Below the pieces are notes generated by a model. It made no database searches. It was not told where the DNA came from and saw nothing but the letters and a program-made list of their open reading frames with translations. DNA of 62,561 nucleotides from Longimicrobiaceae bacterium (GTDB lineage Bacteria; Gemmatimonadota; Gemmatimonadetes; Longimicrobiales; Longimicrobiaceae), in NCBI GenBank assembly GCA_030146875.1, contig JASLAX010000117.1, positions 1 through 62,561 on the forward strand, written 5' to 3'. This document shows, piece after piece, positions 52,918 to 62,321 of this stretch. The position numbers were made by a program, and so were the translations under genes. Within the stretch, counting starts at the first letter, position 1. Every line of letters starts with the position of its first letter.

Positions 52918-52945
52918 GGGGCGGGACCCGCGCGGGTCCCGCCCC
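52918..52945 (+). terminator. Rho-independent terminator after the Bor gene
   Basis: Perfect 12-bp arms GGGGCGGGACCC (52918-52929) and GGGTCCCGCCCC (52934-52945), loop GCGC, followed by TTCTTCGTTT. The clearest U-tract terminator in the window. Confidence 0.8.
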
Positions 52946-52989
52946 TTCTTCGTTTCCGCATCTTCCCGTCTCGTGCCGCAACCACGTGT

Positions 52990-53329
52990 TCCACGCGGAG
53001 ACGCGGAGAACGCGGAGACGCGGAAACAGCAAAGGCAACGGCGGAGTCTCACGCGGAGGCGCGGAGGTGGATTGCCGCGAGGGACTTCTCGTGCGGGGGA
53101 AGACGGAAGCAAGCGGAGTTGAAAAGCGTTCAGGGAGTTTTGGGTTGCATCTCGCGCGGCCCCGTCGTCGTCGCACGACCCCCGAACTTCCGAAACACCC
53201 TCTCTTCCGTGTCGCCTGGGCTCGAGACGAAAGGCGCGAGGCGACGGAACCCTCCGCGTCTCCGCGTCCTCCGCGTCTCCGCGTGAGGCTTTCGTCGCTC
53301 GCCGCGCGAGAAGTCCGGGGCGGAAACGA
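52990..53329. repeat. Large intergenic inverted repeat (copy D)
   Basis: The left end (52991-53027) reads ACGCGGAGACGCGGAGAAC then GCGGAGACGCGG. The right end (53251-53288) is close to its exact reverse complement (CCGCGTCTCCGCGTCCTCCG, then CGTCTCCGCG). Internal copies of CACGCGGAGGCGCGGAGG lie at 53050-53067. GGACTTCTC (53082-53090) faces GAGAAGTCC at 53308-53316, which continues to CGGAAACGA (ending 53329). No gene or promoter is evident in the 495 bases between the Bor and mlaD genes. Confidence 0.65.
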
Positions 53330-53386
53330 GAAGCGGCCGCCCTCGCGCGTGGAGGACGGCCGCCTTCGCGTCGGACGGAGCGCCGG

Positions 53387-54295
53387 CTAGAAGACGCTGA
53401 CGTTCAGGAACTTCTTGGGATCGCGGCGGATCTCCTCGCTGAGCGTGCTCAGGTTGGTGACGGCGCGGTTCAGGTTCACGTACAGCGAGTCGTCGCGCGA
53501 GAGCTTGCCGATGGTGCCCTCGCCCCGGTCCATGCGGCCGGTGAGGGCGGCGACGGAGGCGCTGGCGGTGCGCAGGGCAGCGGTGGCCTCGTCCAGCTTG
53601 CGCGTGATGGAGTCGGTGCGGGCCACGGCGCGCACCAGCTCCGGCCGCGTGGCGGCGGCCTCCACCCCGCGCGCGGACCGGTTGGCCGACGCGGCGGTGC
53701 TGTTGAGCGAGGCCGTGAGCGCGGCGATCTGGCGGCGCTGCTCCGTGGCCAGCCCGGCGAGCTGCGTCATCGTCTCCTGCAGCTCGGCGGCGCTCGCCCC
53801 CACGTGGCCGATCGTCTGCCGCGAGAGGAGCATCTCCGCCCGGGCCATGATCGTGTCGGCCCGCCCGCCCAGGGCGGCCAGGTCCAGCCCCCCGCCGCCG
53901 CCGCCCGTGGTGGCCGGAAGGACGTCGCCCTCCTTGAGCCGCTCGGTCGAGCCGCCGGGCTTGATGTCGGCCACCATGCCGCCCAGCAGTCCCAGCGAGC
54001 GCAGCTCCACGCGCGAGTCGCGCGGGACCGGGTACTCGTTCTCCAGCTCCAGCGACACCTGCACCCCGTCCTCCTGCATGCGGAAGCCGCGGATGCGGCC
54101 CACGTTCACCCCGCGCATCTGCACGGGGTCGCCCTTCCGGATGCCGCCCGCGTCGCGCACCTGCGTGTTGACGTGGTAGCGCCCCCGCAGGGTGCCGGGG
54201 TCGGTGAGCAGGAACAGGGCGACCGTCACCGCGATCACGCCGGCGATGACGAAGAGGCCCGATATCACCTCGTTGCGGGCGGAACGGATGGCCAC
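53387..54295 (-). CDS. mlaD: MlaD/MCE-family lipid-binding protein
   Basis: 302 residues from GTG 54295. One membrane helix (VISGLFVIAGVIAVTVALFL) anchors an MCE domain (YHVNTQVRDAGGIRKGDPVQ, MRGVNVGRIRGFRM, LGLLGGMVADIKPGGST). A long helical tail follows (AGLATEQRRQIAALTASLNS, ATRPELVRAVARTDSITRK). MlaD binds phospholipids at the periplasmic face of the MlaFEDB importer. Last gene of the three-gene operon, 76 bases after mlaF. No mlaB or mlaC lies here. Confidence 0.9.
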   Translation of the reverse strand: MAIRSARNEVISGLFVIAGVIAVTVALFLLTDPGTLRGRYHVNTQVRDAGGIRKGDPVQMRGVNVGRIRGFRMQEDGVQVSLELENEYPVPRDSRVELRSLGLLGGMVADIKPGGSTERLKEGDVLPATTGGGGGGLDLAALGGRADTIMARAEMLLSRQTIGHVGASAAELQETMTQLAGLATEQRRQIAALTASLNSTAASANRSARGVEAAATRPELVRAVARTDSITRKLDEATAALRTASASVAALTGRMDRGEGTIGKLSRDDSLYVNLNRAVTNLSTLSEEIRRDPKKFLNVSVF

Positions 54296-54371
54296 GGCGT
54301 TGCTCGTGCTTGTCTCGGTGGGTGGCGCGCGGGACCCTCCCGCGCGCCCGTCTGCGGCGATGGTGCGGCCG

Positions 54372-55151
54372 TCAGGCCGTCTCCGCCATCTCGCCGGGAA
54401 CGTCGCGCTCCAGGAACGCGCGCACCAGCGGGTCGCCGCTGTGGCGGAACTCGTCGGCCGTCCCCACGAAGCGGATGCGGCCCTTGTCCAGCATGGCCAC
54501 CCGGTCCGAGATGGGGAGCGTGCCCTCGATGTCGTGCGTGACGATCAGCGACGTCACGCCCAGGTCGCGGGCCAGCTTGGCGATCAGGCGGTGCACCACG
54601 GTGGCGTTCACCGGGTCCAGCCCCGTCACCGGCTCGTCGTACAGCAGGATCTCGGGCTTCCCCACGATGGCGCGCGCGATCCCCACGCGCTTCCGCATTC
54701 CGCCGGAGAGCTCGGAGGGGAGCTTTCCCAGCACCACCGGCGGGTCCAGGTTCACCATCTCCAGCGCCTCGGCCACGCGGCGCGCCACCTCCTTCGCGCC
54801 CAGCTCGCGCAGCTCCCGATCGGAGAGCCCCTGCCCCACGTTCTCGCCCACGTTCATGGAGTCGAACAGGGCGGCGTTCTGGAACACGTAGCCCACCTTC
54901 CGGCGGATCTCGGCCAGCGTGGCGGCCGACGAGCCGAAGACCGAGTCGCCGTCCACCCGCACGTCGCCGCGGTCGGGGCGGATCAGCCCGATGGTGGTCT
55001 TGAGCAGCACGCTCTTGCCGGTGCCGGAGTGGCCCACCACCGAGAGCGTCTCGCCCCGGCCCACGGAGAGGGTGACCCCCGCCAGCACGGGGTGGTCGAA
55101 GGTCTTGTGGACGTCGGCGTACTCGAGCGTCCCGAGCTTGTCTCCGGCCAT
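54372..55151 (-). CDS. mlaF: Mla ABC transporter ATPase
   Basis: 259 residues with Walker A GHSGTGKS, Q-loop VFQNAALFDSMNVGENV, signature LSGGMRKRVGIARAIV, Walker B ILLYDEPVTGLDP and the H-loop IVTHDI. LFDSMNVGEN is characteristic of MlaF. It powers phospholipid transport between inner and outer membranes. It begins two bases after the mlaE stop, so the genes are co-transcribed. Confidence 0.95.
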   Translation of the reverse strand: MAGDKLGTLEYADVHKTFDHPVLAGVTLSVGRGETLSVVGHSGTGKSVLLKTTIGLIRPDRGDVRVDGDSVFGSSAATLAEIRRKVGYVFQNAALFDSMNVGENVGQGLSDRELRELGAKEVARRVAEALEMVNLDPPVVLGKLPSELSGGMRKRVGIARAIVGKPEILLYDEPVTGLDPVNATVVHRLIAKLARDLGVTSLIVTHDIEGTLPISDRVAMLDKGRIRFVGTADEFRHSGDPLVRAFLERDVPGEMAETA

Positions 55152-55152
55152 G

Positions 55153-55974
55153 CTACTGCAGCAGGAGGGGCGGGAACATCGCGTCCAGGAACAGGACCGC
55201 GAGCGTCATGAACACCACCGCCGACGTGGTGGAGCGGCCCACGCCCTCCGCGCCGCCGCGGGTCGCCAGGCCCATGTACGAGGCCACCAGCGGGATCACG
55301 AAGCCGAAGGCGGCGCCCTTGGACAGGGAGTACAGCATGTCCCAGTTGTGCCAGAAGAGGCCGGCGCCGTACAGGAACGCCTCGCGCCCCAGCCCCACCG
55401 TGATCTCGGCCGCGAACATCCCGGCGAGCAGGCCGATGCAGTTGGCGATGCCCACCAGCACCGGCACCACGATGATCCCCGCCAGGAGCCGCGGCGCCAC
55501 GAGCTGCCGCACCGGGTCGCGGCCCAGGGAGTAGAGCGCGTCGATCTGCTCCGACACCTGCATGGTCCCCAGCTCGGCGGTGATGCGCGCGCCCACGCGC
55601 CCGATCAGCACCACGGCGGTGAGCACCGGGCCCAGCTCCAGGATGACGGACGAGGCCACCACGCTCCCCAGCACGTACAGCGGCACCGAGCCGGTGAACT
55701 GGTAGCCGCCCTGCTGCGACGTCACGACGCCCGACAGGGTGGAGGTGACCATCACGATGGGCACGCTCTGCACGCCCATCCAGTACATCTGGTCCAGCAC
55801 CGCGCGCACCGACACGCGCCCGGTGAAGATGTACATGGTCGAGCGCGCCAGGAGCGACCACATCCCGAAGGCGTGCGTCGCGATGCCCGCGCCGCCGCGG
55901 CCGGCGCCGGAGACCAGCCCCAGCAGCCACTCCCCCGGCCCCCTGCCCGCGCGCGCCGCTTCCGTTCCTGGCAT
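55153..55974 (-). CDS. mlaE: Mla ABC transporter permease
   Basis: 273 residues with five to six membrane helices and the MlaE/Ttg2B pattern: SVPIVMVTSTLSGVVTSQQG, LGPVLTAVVLIGRVGARITA, ELGTMQVSEQIDALYSLGRD, PRLLAGIIVVPVLVGIANCI. The EQIDAL motif contacts the ATPase. ATG 55974 is chosen; GTG 55986 is an alternative but leaves the ribosome site too close. First gene of the mlaEFD operon. Confidence 0.93.
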   Translation of the reverse strand: MPGTEAARAGRGPGEWLLGLVSGAGRGGAGIATHAFGMWSLLARSTMYIFTGRVSVRAVLDQMYWMGVQSVPIVMVTSTLSGVVTSQQGGYQFTGSVPLYVLGSVVASSVILELGPVLTAVVLIGRVGARITAELGTMQVSEQIDALYSLGRDPVRQLVAPRLLAGIIVVPVLVGIANCIGLLAGMFAAEITVGLGREAFLYGAGLFWHNWDMLYSLSKGAAFGFVIPLVASYMGLATRGGAEGVGRSTTSAVVFMTLAVLFLDAMFPPLLLQ

Positions 55975-56001
55975 CCCGTCACACACTCCCGGAAAGTAGG
56001 T

Positions 56002-56027
56002 CCGGACCCGGTGGCTTCCGGGTCCGG
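56002..56027. other. Hairpin just upstream of mlaE
   Basis: Arms CCGGACCCG (56002-56010) and CGGGTCCGG (56019-56027), eight-base loop, 28 bases upstream of the mlaE start. It could be a second terminator for the RND operon or a leader structure. Confidence 0.4.
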
Positions 56028-56080
56028 CTTCGCCGCCCGCAGGGCGGCTGGCGTGAATACCCCCATCAGGTACGCCGGGT

Positions 56081-56112
56081 CCACCCCCGCGCGCAAGGCC
56101 GCGCGGGGGTGG
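56081..56112 (-). terminator. Terminator of the RND operon
   Basis: Perfect 12-bp arms CCACCCCCGCGC (56081-56092) and GCGCGGGGGTGG (56101-56112), eight-base loop, 10 bases after the RND stop on the minus strand. Confidence 0.6.
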
Positions 56113-56122
56113 GCGCGGCGCC

Positions 56123-59100
56123 TCAGTCCCCCGGCTCGAACGCCGGCTCGCGCTCCGGCTGCATCACCGGCCGCGGCGGCGTCGCCCCGTGCCCGCCGCC
56201 GTTTCCGCCCGCGTGCGAGGGCGCCGGCTTGCGCCCGAACAGCCCGAACGTCCACCCGCGCAGGTCGTCCAGCAGCTCCCACACGGTGGGAATCACCAGC
56301 AGGGTGAGGAGCGTGCTGGTCAGCACCCCCCCGATGATGGCGATGCCCATGGGGGCCCGGAACTGCGCCCCCTCGCCGCGGCCCAGCGCCACCGGGAGCA
56401 TGCCCGCGATCAGCGCGAAGGTCGTCATCAGGATGGGCCGCAGGCGGATGGCGCCCGCCTCGATCAGCGCGTCGCGGGTGCTCAGCCCCCCGTCCTTGGC
56501 CCACTTGGCGAAGTCGATGAGCAGGATGGCGTTCTTGGCCACGATCCCCATCAGCATGATGATGCCGATCATGCTCATCAGGTTCAGCGTGCTCCCCGCC
56601 AGCCAGAGCGCCAGCACCACCCCCACCAGCGAGAGCGGGAGCGAGAGCAGGATCGCCAGCGGGTCCAGGAACGAGCCGAACTGCACCACCAGGATCAGGT
56701 ACATCAGCATCACCGCCACGCCCAGCGCGAACAGGATGCGCCCGAACACCTCGTTCTGGTCCTCGGTGTCGCCGCCGAACGAGAGCTGGTACCCGTCGGG
56801 CATGCTCACCGTCTGGATCCGCGTCTGGATGTCGGCCACCACCTCGGAGAGCGGCCTGCCCTGCGTGTTCGCCTCCACGTTGATCACGCGCTCGCGGTCC
56901 AGGTGGTTGATCTGGGCCGGGCCCAGCTCGCGGCGGATGGTGGCCACCTGCCCCAGCGGCACCGTCACCGCCTGCCCGTCCGGCCCGGTGACCACCAGCG
57001 GCACCCGCTCCAGGCTCCCGGTGCGCTCGCGCGCCTCCGGGGCGAAGCGCACGTACACGTCGCGCGTCTCGCCCGACGGATCCACCCAGTCGCCGGCGTC
57101 CACCCCGGCGAAGGCCGGCCGCAGCGCCTGCGCCACCTGCCCCGCCGTCAGCCCCAGGCTCCCCGCGAGCCCGCGGTTCAGCTCCACCGACAGCTCGGGC
57201 TTCTGCCCCTTGGTGCTGAGCCCCACGTCCACGGCCCCGGGCACCTTCCGCACCTCGCCCTCGATCCGCTCCGCCAGCCGGTTCAGCACGGTGATGTCCG
57301 GCCCCTGGAGCTGGATCATGATCTGCTTGGTGCCGCCGAAGTTGCCCGTGCCCAGCGCCGCCGTGGCACCGCCCACGCGCTTGGCCTGCTCGCGAAGGTC
57401 GTTGGCGACCACGTCCTGCCCGCGGTCCCGCTCGGACTTGGGCGTCAGCCGCACGAACACGCGCCCCTCGTCCACGGACCCGCCGCGGCCGCCCACGGTG
57501 GTGTAGGTGTACCGCACCTCGGGGATGCGCCGCGCCATCGCCGCGACCTCCTCGGACTTGAGCTGCGTGTACTCCAGCGACGACCCCGGCGGGGTGTCGA
57601 TCTCCACCTCGAACTCGGACTGGTCGTCCTTGGGGAAGAACTCGAAGCCCAGCTTCTTGTAGCGCATCCCGTCAGGGATGGCGTTGCTGGCCATCACCAT
57701 CAGAGGGATGGACACCAGGACCATCCCCGTCCGTGCGAAGCCTGGCGAGCGCCGGCGCCACGCCTGGAGGCCGACCCAGCCGTAGAGCACCGCCACCAGC
57801 AGCATCGGGATGGTTCCGCCGATACCGGCCAGCCCTTCGGCGGCGATTGCCTTCCCTACCCCGAGCAGAGTACCAAGCGCCACCAGCGCCACCAGCACCA
57901 CCGCCAAGCCGATCAGCGCCCGCCGGGAAAGGAACTTGATCAGCGCGATAGTCACGACGACGACTGCCACGACCGCAGCGAAACCGGTGATGCCGCTCGC
58001 AGGCATTGCGAGTGCGCCCAGAAAGGCACCCAGCGCCAGGATGATCATCTCTGCCTGGTGGTCCAAGGCCAGCGCAACCACCTTGCGGTAGTTGTTGGCC
58101 TGCCGGTCGAACCAGCGGTTGAAGGTGTCCAGCTTCTTCGTGATCCAGCTCTTCTCGTGCTCCTCCCGGTGCGGGTCCGGCCAGTAGGCCGAGAGCATGG
58201 GGTCGAGCGAGAACGACACGAAGAGCGACACCAGCACCGAGCACGCGATGGTCAGCGCAAACGGGGCGAACCACTGCTCCGCCAGCCCGCCCATGAAGGC
58301 GATGGGAACGAACACGCAGACGATGGAGAAGGTGGTGGCCGCCACCGCCATCCCGATCTCGTCGGTCCCCTCCCGCGCCGCCGTGTAGTGGTCCTTCCCC
58401 ATCTCCACGTGCCGCACGATGTTTTCTCGAACGACGATCGCGTCGTCGATCAGGATGCCGATGGCCAGCGACAGGCCCAGCAGCGACATGGTGTTGAGCG
58501 TGAAGCCGAACGCCAGCACCGCCACGAAGCTCGCCAGCACCGACACCGGCAGCGCCAGGCCGGTGATGACCGTGGAGCGCCACGAGTTCAGGAACAGGAA
58601 GACCACCAGCACCGTCAGGATGGCACCCTCGAAGAGCGCCTCGCGCACGTTGGCGACCGAGTTCTCCACCCGCTCGCCGGAGTTGCGCACCACGCTCAGC
58701 TCCACGCCGGGCGGGAGCCGCTTGCGGATGGCCTCCAGCCGGCCCAGCACCGCCTCGGCCACCGACGTGGTGCTGGCGCCCTGCGACTTCACCAGGTCGA
58801 TGCCTACCGCCGGCTTGCCGTCGAAGAGCGCGCGCGAGCGCGCCTCCTCGGTCCCGTCGCGCACCGTGGCCACGTCGCCCAGGCGCACGGGCACGCCGTT
58901 CCGCGTCGCCACCACCAGGGCCGCGAACTCCGCGGGGGACTGCAGGCGCCCCCGCAGGCGGATGGTGCGCTCCTCCAGCGCCTGGTTCAGCCGGCCCACC
59001 GGCACCGCCAGGTTCTGCGACTGCAGCGCCGCGATCACCTGCGGCATGGAGATGCCCGCGGACTGCAGGCGCGAGGGGTCCACCTCCACGCTCAGCTCCC

Positions 59101-59644
59101 GCTCCACCCCGCCGACGACGGTCACCTCGGCCACGCCGTTGATGGAGCGCAGCTCCCGCGTGACCGTGGGGTCCGCGATGCGCGTCAGCTCCGCCGGGGT
59201 GAGCGTGGCGGAGGAGAGGGTCAGCGAGACGATGGGCTGGTCGTTGGGGTCGAAGCGGGCCAGGATCGGCTCCTCCATCTCCTGCGGCAGGTCGCCGCGG
59301 ATCTGGGAGATGGCGTCGCGGATGTCCTGCGACGCCTGCTTCGGGTCCACCCCGTAGACGAAGATCACCTGGATGGAGCCGAAGCCGTCCAGCGCCTGGC
59401 TCTGGATCTGGTCCACCCCGTTCAGCCCCGCCACCGCCTCCTCGATGGGCTCCACCACCTCGCGCTCGACGATGTCGGGCGAGGCGCCGGGGTACGGCAC
59501 CGAGACGAAGATGAACGGCGCCTCCACCTCGGGGAACTCGTCCGTGTCCAGCGAGAACAGGGCGAAGAAGCCGAACACCACCAGGGCCAGCATCGTCACC
59601 ACGGTGACGACGGGCTTCCGGATGGCGAAATCGGAGATGAGCAT
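56123..59644 (-). CDS. RND efflux pump, inner-membrane permease with an extra membrane insertion
   Basis: 1,173 residues, longer than the usual 1,030-1,050 for the HAE1/AcrB group. It has the first helix and porter domain (FPEVEAPFIFVSVPYPGASP, VQSQALDGFGSIQVIF-like IQSQALDGFG), the transmembrane Asp-bearing SLAIGILIDDAIVVRENIVR, and the late FAKWAKDGGLSTRDALIEAG. Between the seventh helix region and YKKLGFEFFPKDDQSEF, about residues 550-658 (57670-57990) add a stretch of hydrophobic segments absent from usual members; DNA there has lower G+C. It extrudes drugs or lipids with the adaptor and TolC-like protein encoded before it. Confidence 0.93.
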   Translation of the reverse strand: MLISDFAIRKPVVTVVTMLALVVFGFFALFSLDTDEFPEVEAPFIFVSVPYPGASPDIVEREVVEPIEEAVAGLNGVDQIQSQALDGFGSIQVIFVYGVDPKQASQDIRDAISQIRGDLPQEMEEPILARFDPNDQPIVSLTLSSATLTPAELTRIADPTVTRELRSINGVAEVTVVGGVERELSVEVDPSRLQSAGISMPQVIAALQSQNLAVPVGRLNQALEERTIRLRGRLQSPAEFAALVVATRNGVPVRLGDVATVRDGTEEARSRALFDGKPAVGIDLVKSQGASTTSVAEAVLGRLEAIRKRLPPGVELSVVRNSGERVENSVANVREALFEGAILTVLVVFLFLNSWRSTVITGLALPVSVLASFVAVLAFGFTLNTMSLLGLSLAIGILIDDAIVVRENIVRHVEMGKDHYTAAREGTDEIGMAVAATTFSIVCVFVPIAFMGGLAEQWFAPFALTIACSVLVSLFVSFSLDPMLSAYWPDPHREEHEKSWITKKLDTFNRWFDRQANNYRKVVALALDHQAEMIILALGAFLGALAMPASGITGFAAVVAVVVVTIALIKFLSRRALIGLAVVLVALVALGTLLGVGKAIAAEGLAGIGGTIPMLLVAVLYGWVGLQAWRRRSPGFARTGMVLVSIPLMVMASNAIPDGMRYKKLGFEFFPKDDQSEFEVEIDTPPGSSLEYTQLKSEEVAAMARRIPEVRYTYTTVGGRGGSVDEGRVFVRLTPKSERDRGQDVVANDLREQAKRVGGATAALGTGNFGGTKQIMIQLQGPDITVLNRLAERIEGEVRKVPGAVDVGLSTKGQKPELSVELNRGLAGSLGLTAGQVAQALRPAFAGVDAGDWVDPSGETRDVYVRFAPEARERTGSLERVPLVVTGPDGQAVTVPLGQVATIRRELGPAQINHLDRERVINVEANTQGRPLSEVVADIQTRIQTVSMPDGYQLSFGGDTEDQNEVFGRILFALGVAVMLMYLILVVQFGSFLDPLAILLSLPLSLVGVVLALWLAGSTLNLMSMIGIIMLMGIVAKNAILLIDFAKWAKDGGLSTRDALIEAGAIRLRPILMTTFALIAGMLPVALGRGEGAQFRAPMGIAIIGGVLTSTLLTLLVIPTVWELLDDLRGWTFGLFGRKPAPSHAGGNGGGHGATPPRPVMQPEREPAFEPGD

Positions 59645-59654
59645 GGCGGCGCTC

Positions 59655-60782
59655 CTAGGACTTCGTGGCGGGCGCGGCCCCGCCGGCCCTCACCTGCACG
59701 CTGGTGCCGGGCGTGGTGCCGATGGCCGCGCCGATCAGGACGGTGTCACCCGGGGCCAGCCCCGTGGCGATCTCCACCCGGTCCGTCTCGGCGTCGTGCG
59801 CGCCCAGGCCCACCGGCACGCGCTCGGCCACCCCGCCTCGAAGCCGCAGCACGGTGGGCTGCACCCCCCGCTCGTCCACCGCGGACGCGGGGACCGAGAT
59901 CCCCTGCCGCGCGTCGGCCTCCACCCGCCCCTCGGCGAACAGGCCCGCGACCAGCGCCCCCTCGTCGTTGGGGATGGAGACCACCACCGGCACCTGGCGC
60001 GTGGCCGGGTCGGCCGCGGGGTTGATGCGCTGCACCGTGCCGGTGAAGACGCGCCCCGGGTAGCCCGCCACGGTGAAGCGCACGGGCGCGCCGACGCGCA
60101 CCTGCCCGAGCTGCGGGGCGGGCACGCTGGCCTCCAGCCGCATGCTGCGCGGGTCCACGATGGTGAACAGGGCGGCACCCGGCTGCACCACGTCGCCGGC
60201 GCTCACCGGCCGCTCGCTCACCACCCCCGCGATGGGGGAGCGCACCGTCGTCTTGGAGAGCTGCTGCCGCGCCTGGGAGAGGCGGGCCCGCGCGTCGGCG
60301 AGCTGCCCCTGCGCGTTGGCCACGGCGACCCGCGTGGCCTCCACGTCGCGGTCGGCGATGGCGCCGGCCGCCGCGAGCCGCGCCGAGCGCTCGGCGTTGC
60401 GGCGGGCCACGTCGAGCTGCTGCGTGGCGGCGCGCACGGCCGACTGGGCGGAGAGCACCCCGTCGCGCAGCGACAGGTCCTCGATGCGCGCCAGCGCGGC
60501 GCCGCGGCTCACCCGCTGGCCCTTGTCGGCGCTCAGGGCCAGCACGGAGCCGCCCACCTCGGCCCGGACCGACGCCTCGCGCTCGGCACGCAGGGTGCCG
60601 GAGAGCGCGGGGCCGGTGCGGATCTCCTCCGCCGCCACGAGGTGCACGTTCTCGGGGCCCACCACGACCGCCTCGGCCTCCTTCCCGGCCGCCGCGGCGG
60701 CGTCGGGCTCCTTTCCGCAGGCCCCGGCGGCCAGCGCCGCCGCGACCACCGCCGCCACCCGCACCATCGATCTATTGCTCAT
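59655..60782 (-). CDS. RND periplasmic adaptor lipoprotein
   Basis: 375 residues with a lipobox (VVAAALAAGAC, Cys near 22). The biotinyl-lipoyl half-motifs (GSVLALSADKGQRVSRGAAL and SPIAGVVSERPVSAGDVVQP) flank a helical hairpin (QLDVARRNAERSARLAAAGA, DARARLSQARQQL), then beta-barrel and membrane-proximal domains. It bridges the permease and outer-membrane channel. ATG 60782 overlaps the TolC stop (ATGA) and its stop lies 10 bases before the permease start: one operon. Confidence 0.94.
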   Translation of the reverse strand: MSNRSMVRVAAVVAAALAAGACGKEPDAAAAAGKEAEAVVVGPENVHLVAAEEIRTGPALSGTLRAEREASVRAEVGGSVLALSADKGQRVSRGAALARIEDLSLRDGVLSAQSAVRAATQQLDVARRNAERSARLAAAGAIADRDVEATRVAVANAQGQLADARARLSQARQQLSKTTVRSPIAGVVSERPVSAGDVVQPGAALFTIVDPRSMRLEASVPAPQLGQVRVGAPVRFTVAGYPGRVFTGTVQRINPAADPATRQVPVVVSIPNDEGALVAGLFAEGRVEADARQGISVPASAVDERGVQPTVLRLRGGVAERVPVGLGAHDAETDRVEIATGLAPGDTVLIGAAIGTTPGTSVQVRAGGAAPATKS

Positions 60783-62296
60783 CGTTCACCTGCCCCGGGG
60801 AAGGACGACTGGGAGGTCTGGGCCGCGCCCCCGCGCGGCGCCTGCTGCTGCGTGTCCTGCTGCGGGCCGGACGTGTCCTGGCCCTGCTGCTGCGCCGCCG
60901 AGCCGCCGCCGGACCCGAGCGGAAGGTCGGGGAGGAGCGCCACGCGGGCGCGGGCCACCTGCAGGTCGCGGGCGGCCTGGGCGCGGTTGGCCTCGGCCTG
61001 CTGCAGCAGCAGGCGCGCGTCGGCCAGCTCGAGCTGAGTGGAGATGCCCTCGGCGTAGCGCACCTCGGCGATGCGGTGGGCGCGCTGCGCCTGCTCCACC
61101 GTGCCGGAGCTGGCCTCCCACGTCGCCTGGGCGGCCCGGAGGCGCTCCAGCGCGTCGCGCGTGTCCAGCACCGAGAGCTCCTGCGTCTGCCGCAGGCGGG
61201 CCCGCGACTCGGCCAGCGCGGCCTGCGCCACCATCACCTCGCCGCGGATGCGGCCGCCCGTGAGCAGCGGCACCTGCATGGCGGCCCCAACCGTCCAGTT
61301 GGAGCGGAAGTCGCTCCACCCCGGCGCGATCCCCTCCGGGTACGCCACCCGCCCGTAGTCGGAGGAGAGGCGCACGCTGGGCAGCCGCTGCGAGCGGACG
61401 ATGCGGAGCTGCTGCTCCTGCACCCGCACCGCAGCCTCGGCCTGCCGGACGGGCGCGCGCAGGGCCGCCACGCTGTCGCCCTGGGCCACGCTGCGGATGG
61501 TGGCCTGCCGCGCGTCGCCCACCGGCACGTCCTCGGCGAGGGGCGTCACCAGCGCGACGGGCCCGTCGGCGGGGAGGTCCAGGAGCTGCTTGAGGCGCAG
61601 GTACGCCAGGTCGCGCATGGCGCGGCGCTGGATGAGCACCGGGCGCAGGTTGTCGCGCGCCACCTGGGCCCGCAGCAGGTCGAACTCCGGCTGGTTCCCC
61701 ACCTGGCGGGCCAGGCGCGTCTGCCGCAGGGTGCCCTCCGACTGCTCCAGCGTGGCCTCGGCGATGCGCACCAGCCGGTCGCTGAGCGCCGCGTCGTAGT
61801 ACGCCTGCGTCACGTCCAGGAGCACCTGCGCCTTCGTGGTCGCCAGCCCGATCTCCGCCGTCTCGCGCCCCACGCGGGCGATGCGTCCCTGCGCGCTGAC
61901 CCGCCCGCCCGAGAAGACGGTCTGGGAGAGGTTCAGCCCCAGGCGCCAGGTGTTCTCGCGCCCGAACGGCAGGTCGCCGAAGGCCGCGAAGGGGTTGGAG
62001 TTGACCGCGCAGTCCACCGCGTGCTCCAGCGAGTCCAGCCGCTGGTCCGCCGGCAGCCCCGGCCGCGGGACGAAGCGCCCGCAGGGGCCCGTGGTGGGCC
62101 CGGTCATGGTGGTGTCCGCGCCGCCGCCGCCCACCGACTGGAACTCGGAGGCGAGCGCGCGGGTGTAGCCGGCGCTTCCGGAGAGCTGCGGGAAGAGCTC
62201 GGAGCGCGCCTGGTACTGCAGCCCCCGCGCGCGGGTGATCCCGGCGCGGGCGATCTCCACCTGCTCGCTGGCGCGCTCCGCGATGCGGAGCGCCAC
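60779..62296 (-). pseudogene. TolC-family outer-membrane channel, N-terminus lost at a junction
   Basis: 505 codons from GTG 62296, and the frame stays open to 62347. Coiled TolC hairpins are clear (ARAGITRARGLQYQARSELF, ATTKAQVLLDVTQAYYDAAL, LEQSEGTLRQTRLARQVGN, AHRIAEVRYAEGISTQLELA) and the C-terminus is Gln-rich (QQQGQDTSGPQQ). Just before the GTG the frame reads ARPLSLLVALRIAERASEQV, which is the conserved start of the mature domain, yet no signal peptide follows upstream because trehalose-synthase-like sequence begins. The gene is therefore broken or artificially truncated. Partner of the adaptor and permease. Confidence 0.8.
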
Positions 62297-62321
62297 CAGC
62301 AGCGAGAGCGGCCGGGCGCCC

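Noticed and set aside
56123..59644. Possible frameshift or fused genes in the long RND permease
   Set aside because: One continuous frame carries all expected motifs on both sides of the insertion, with no stop or shifted homology.
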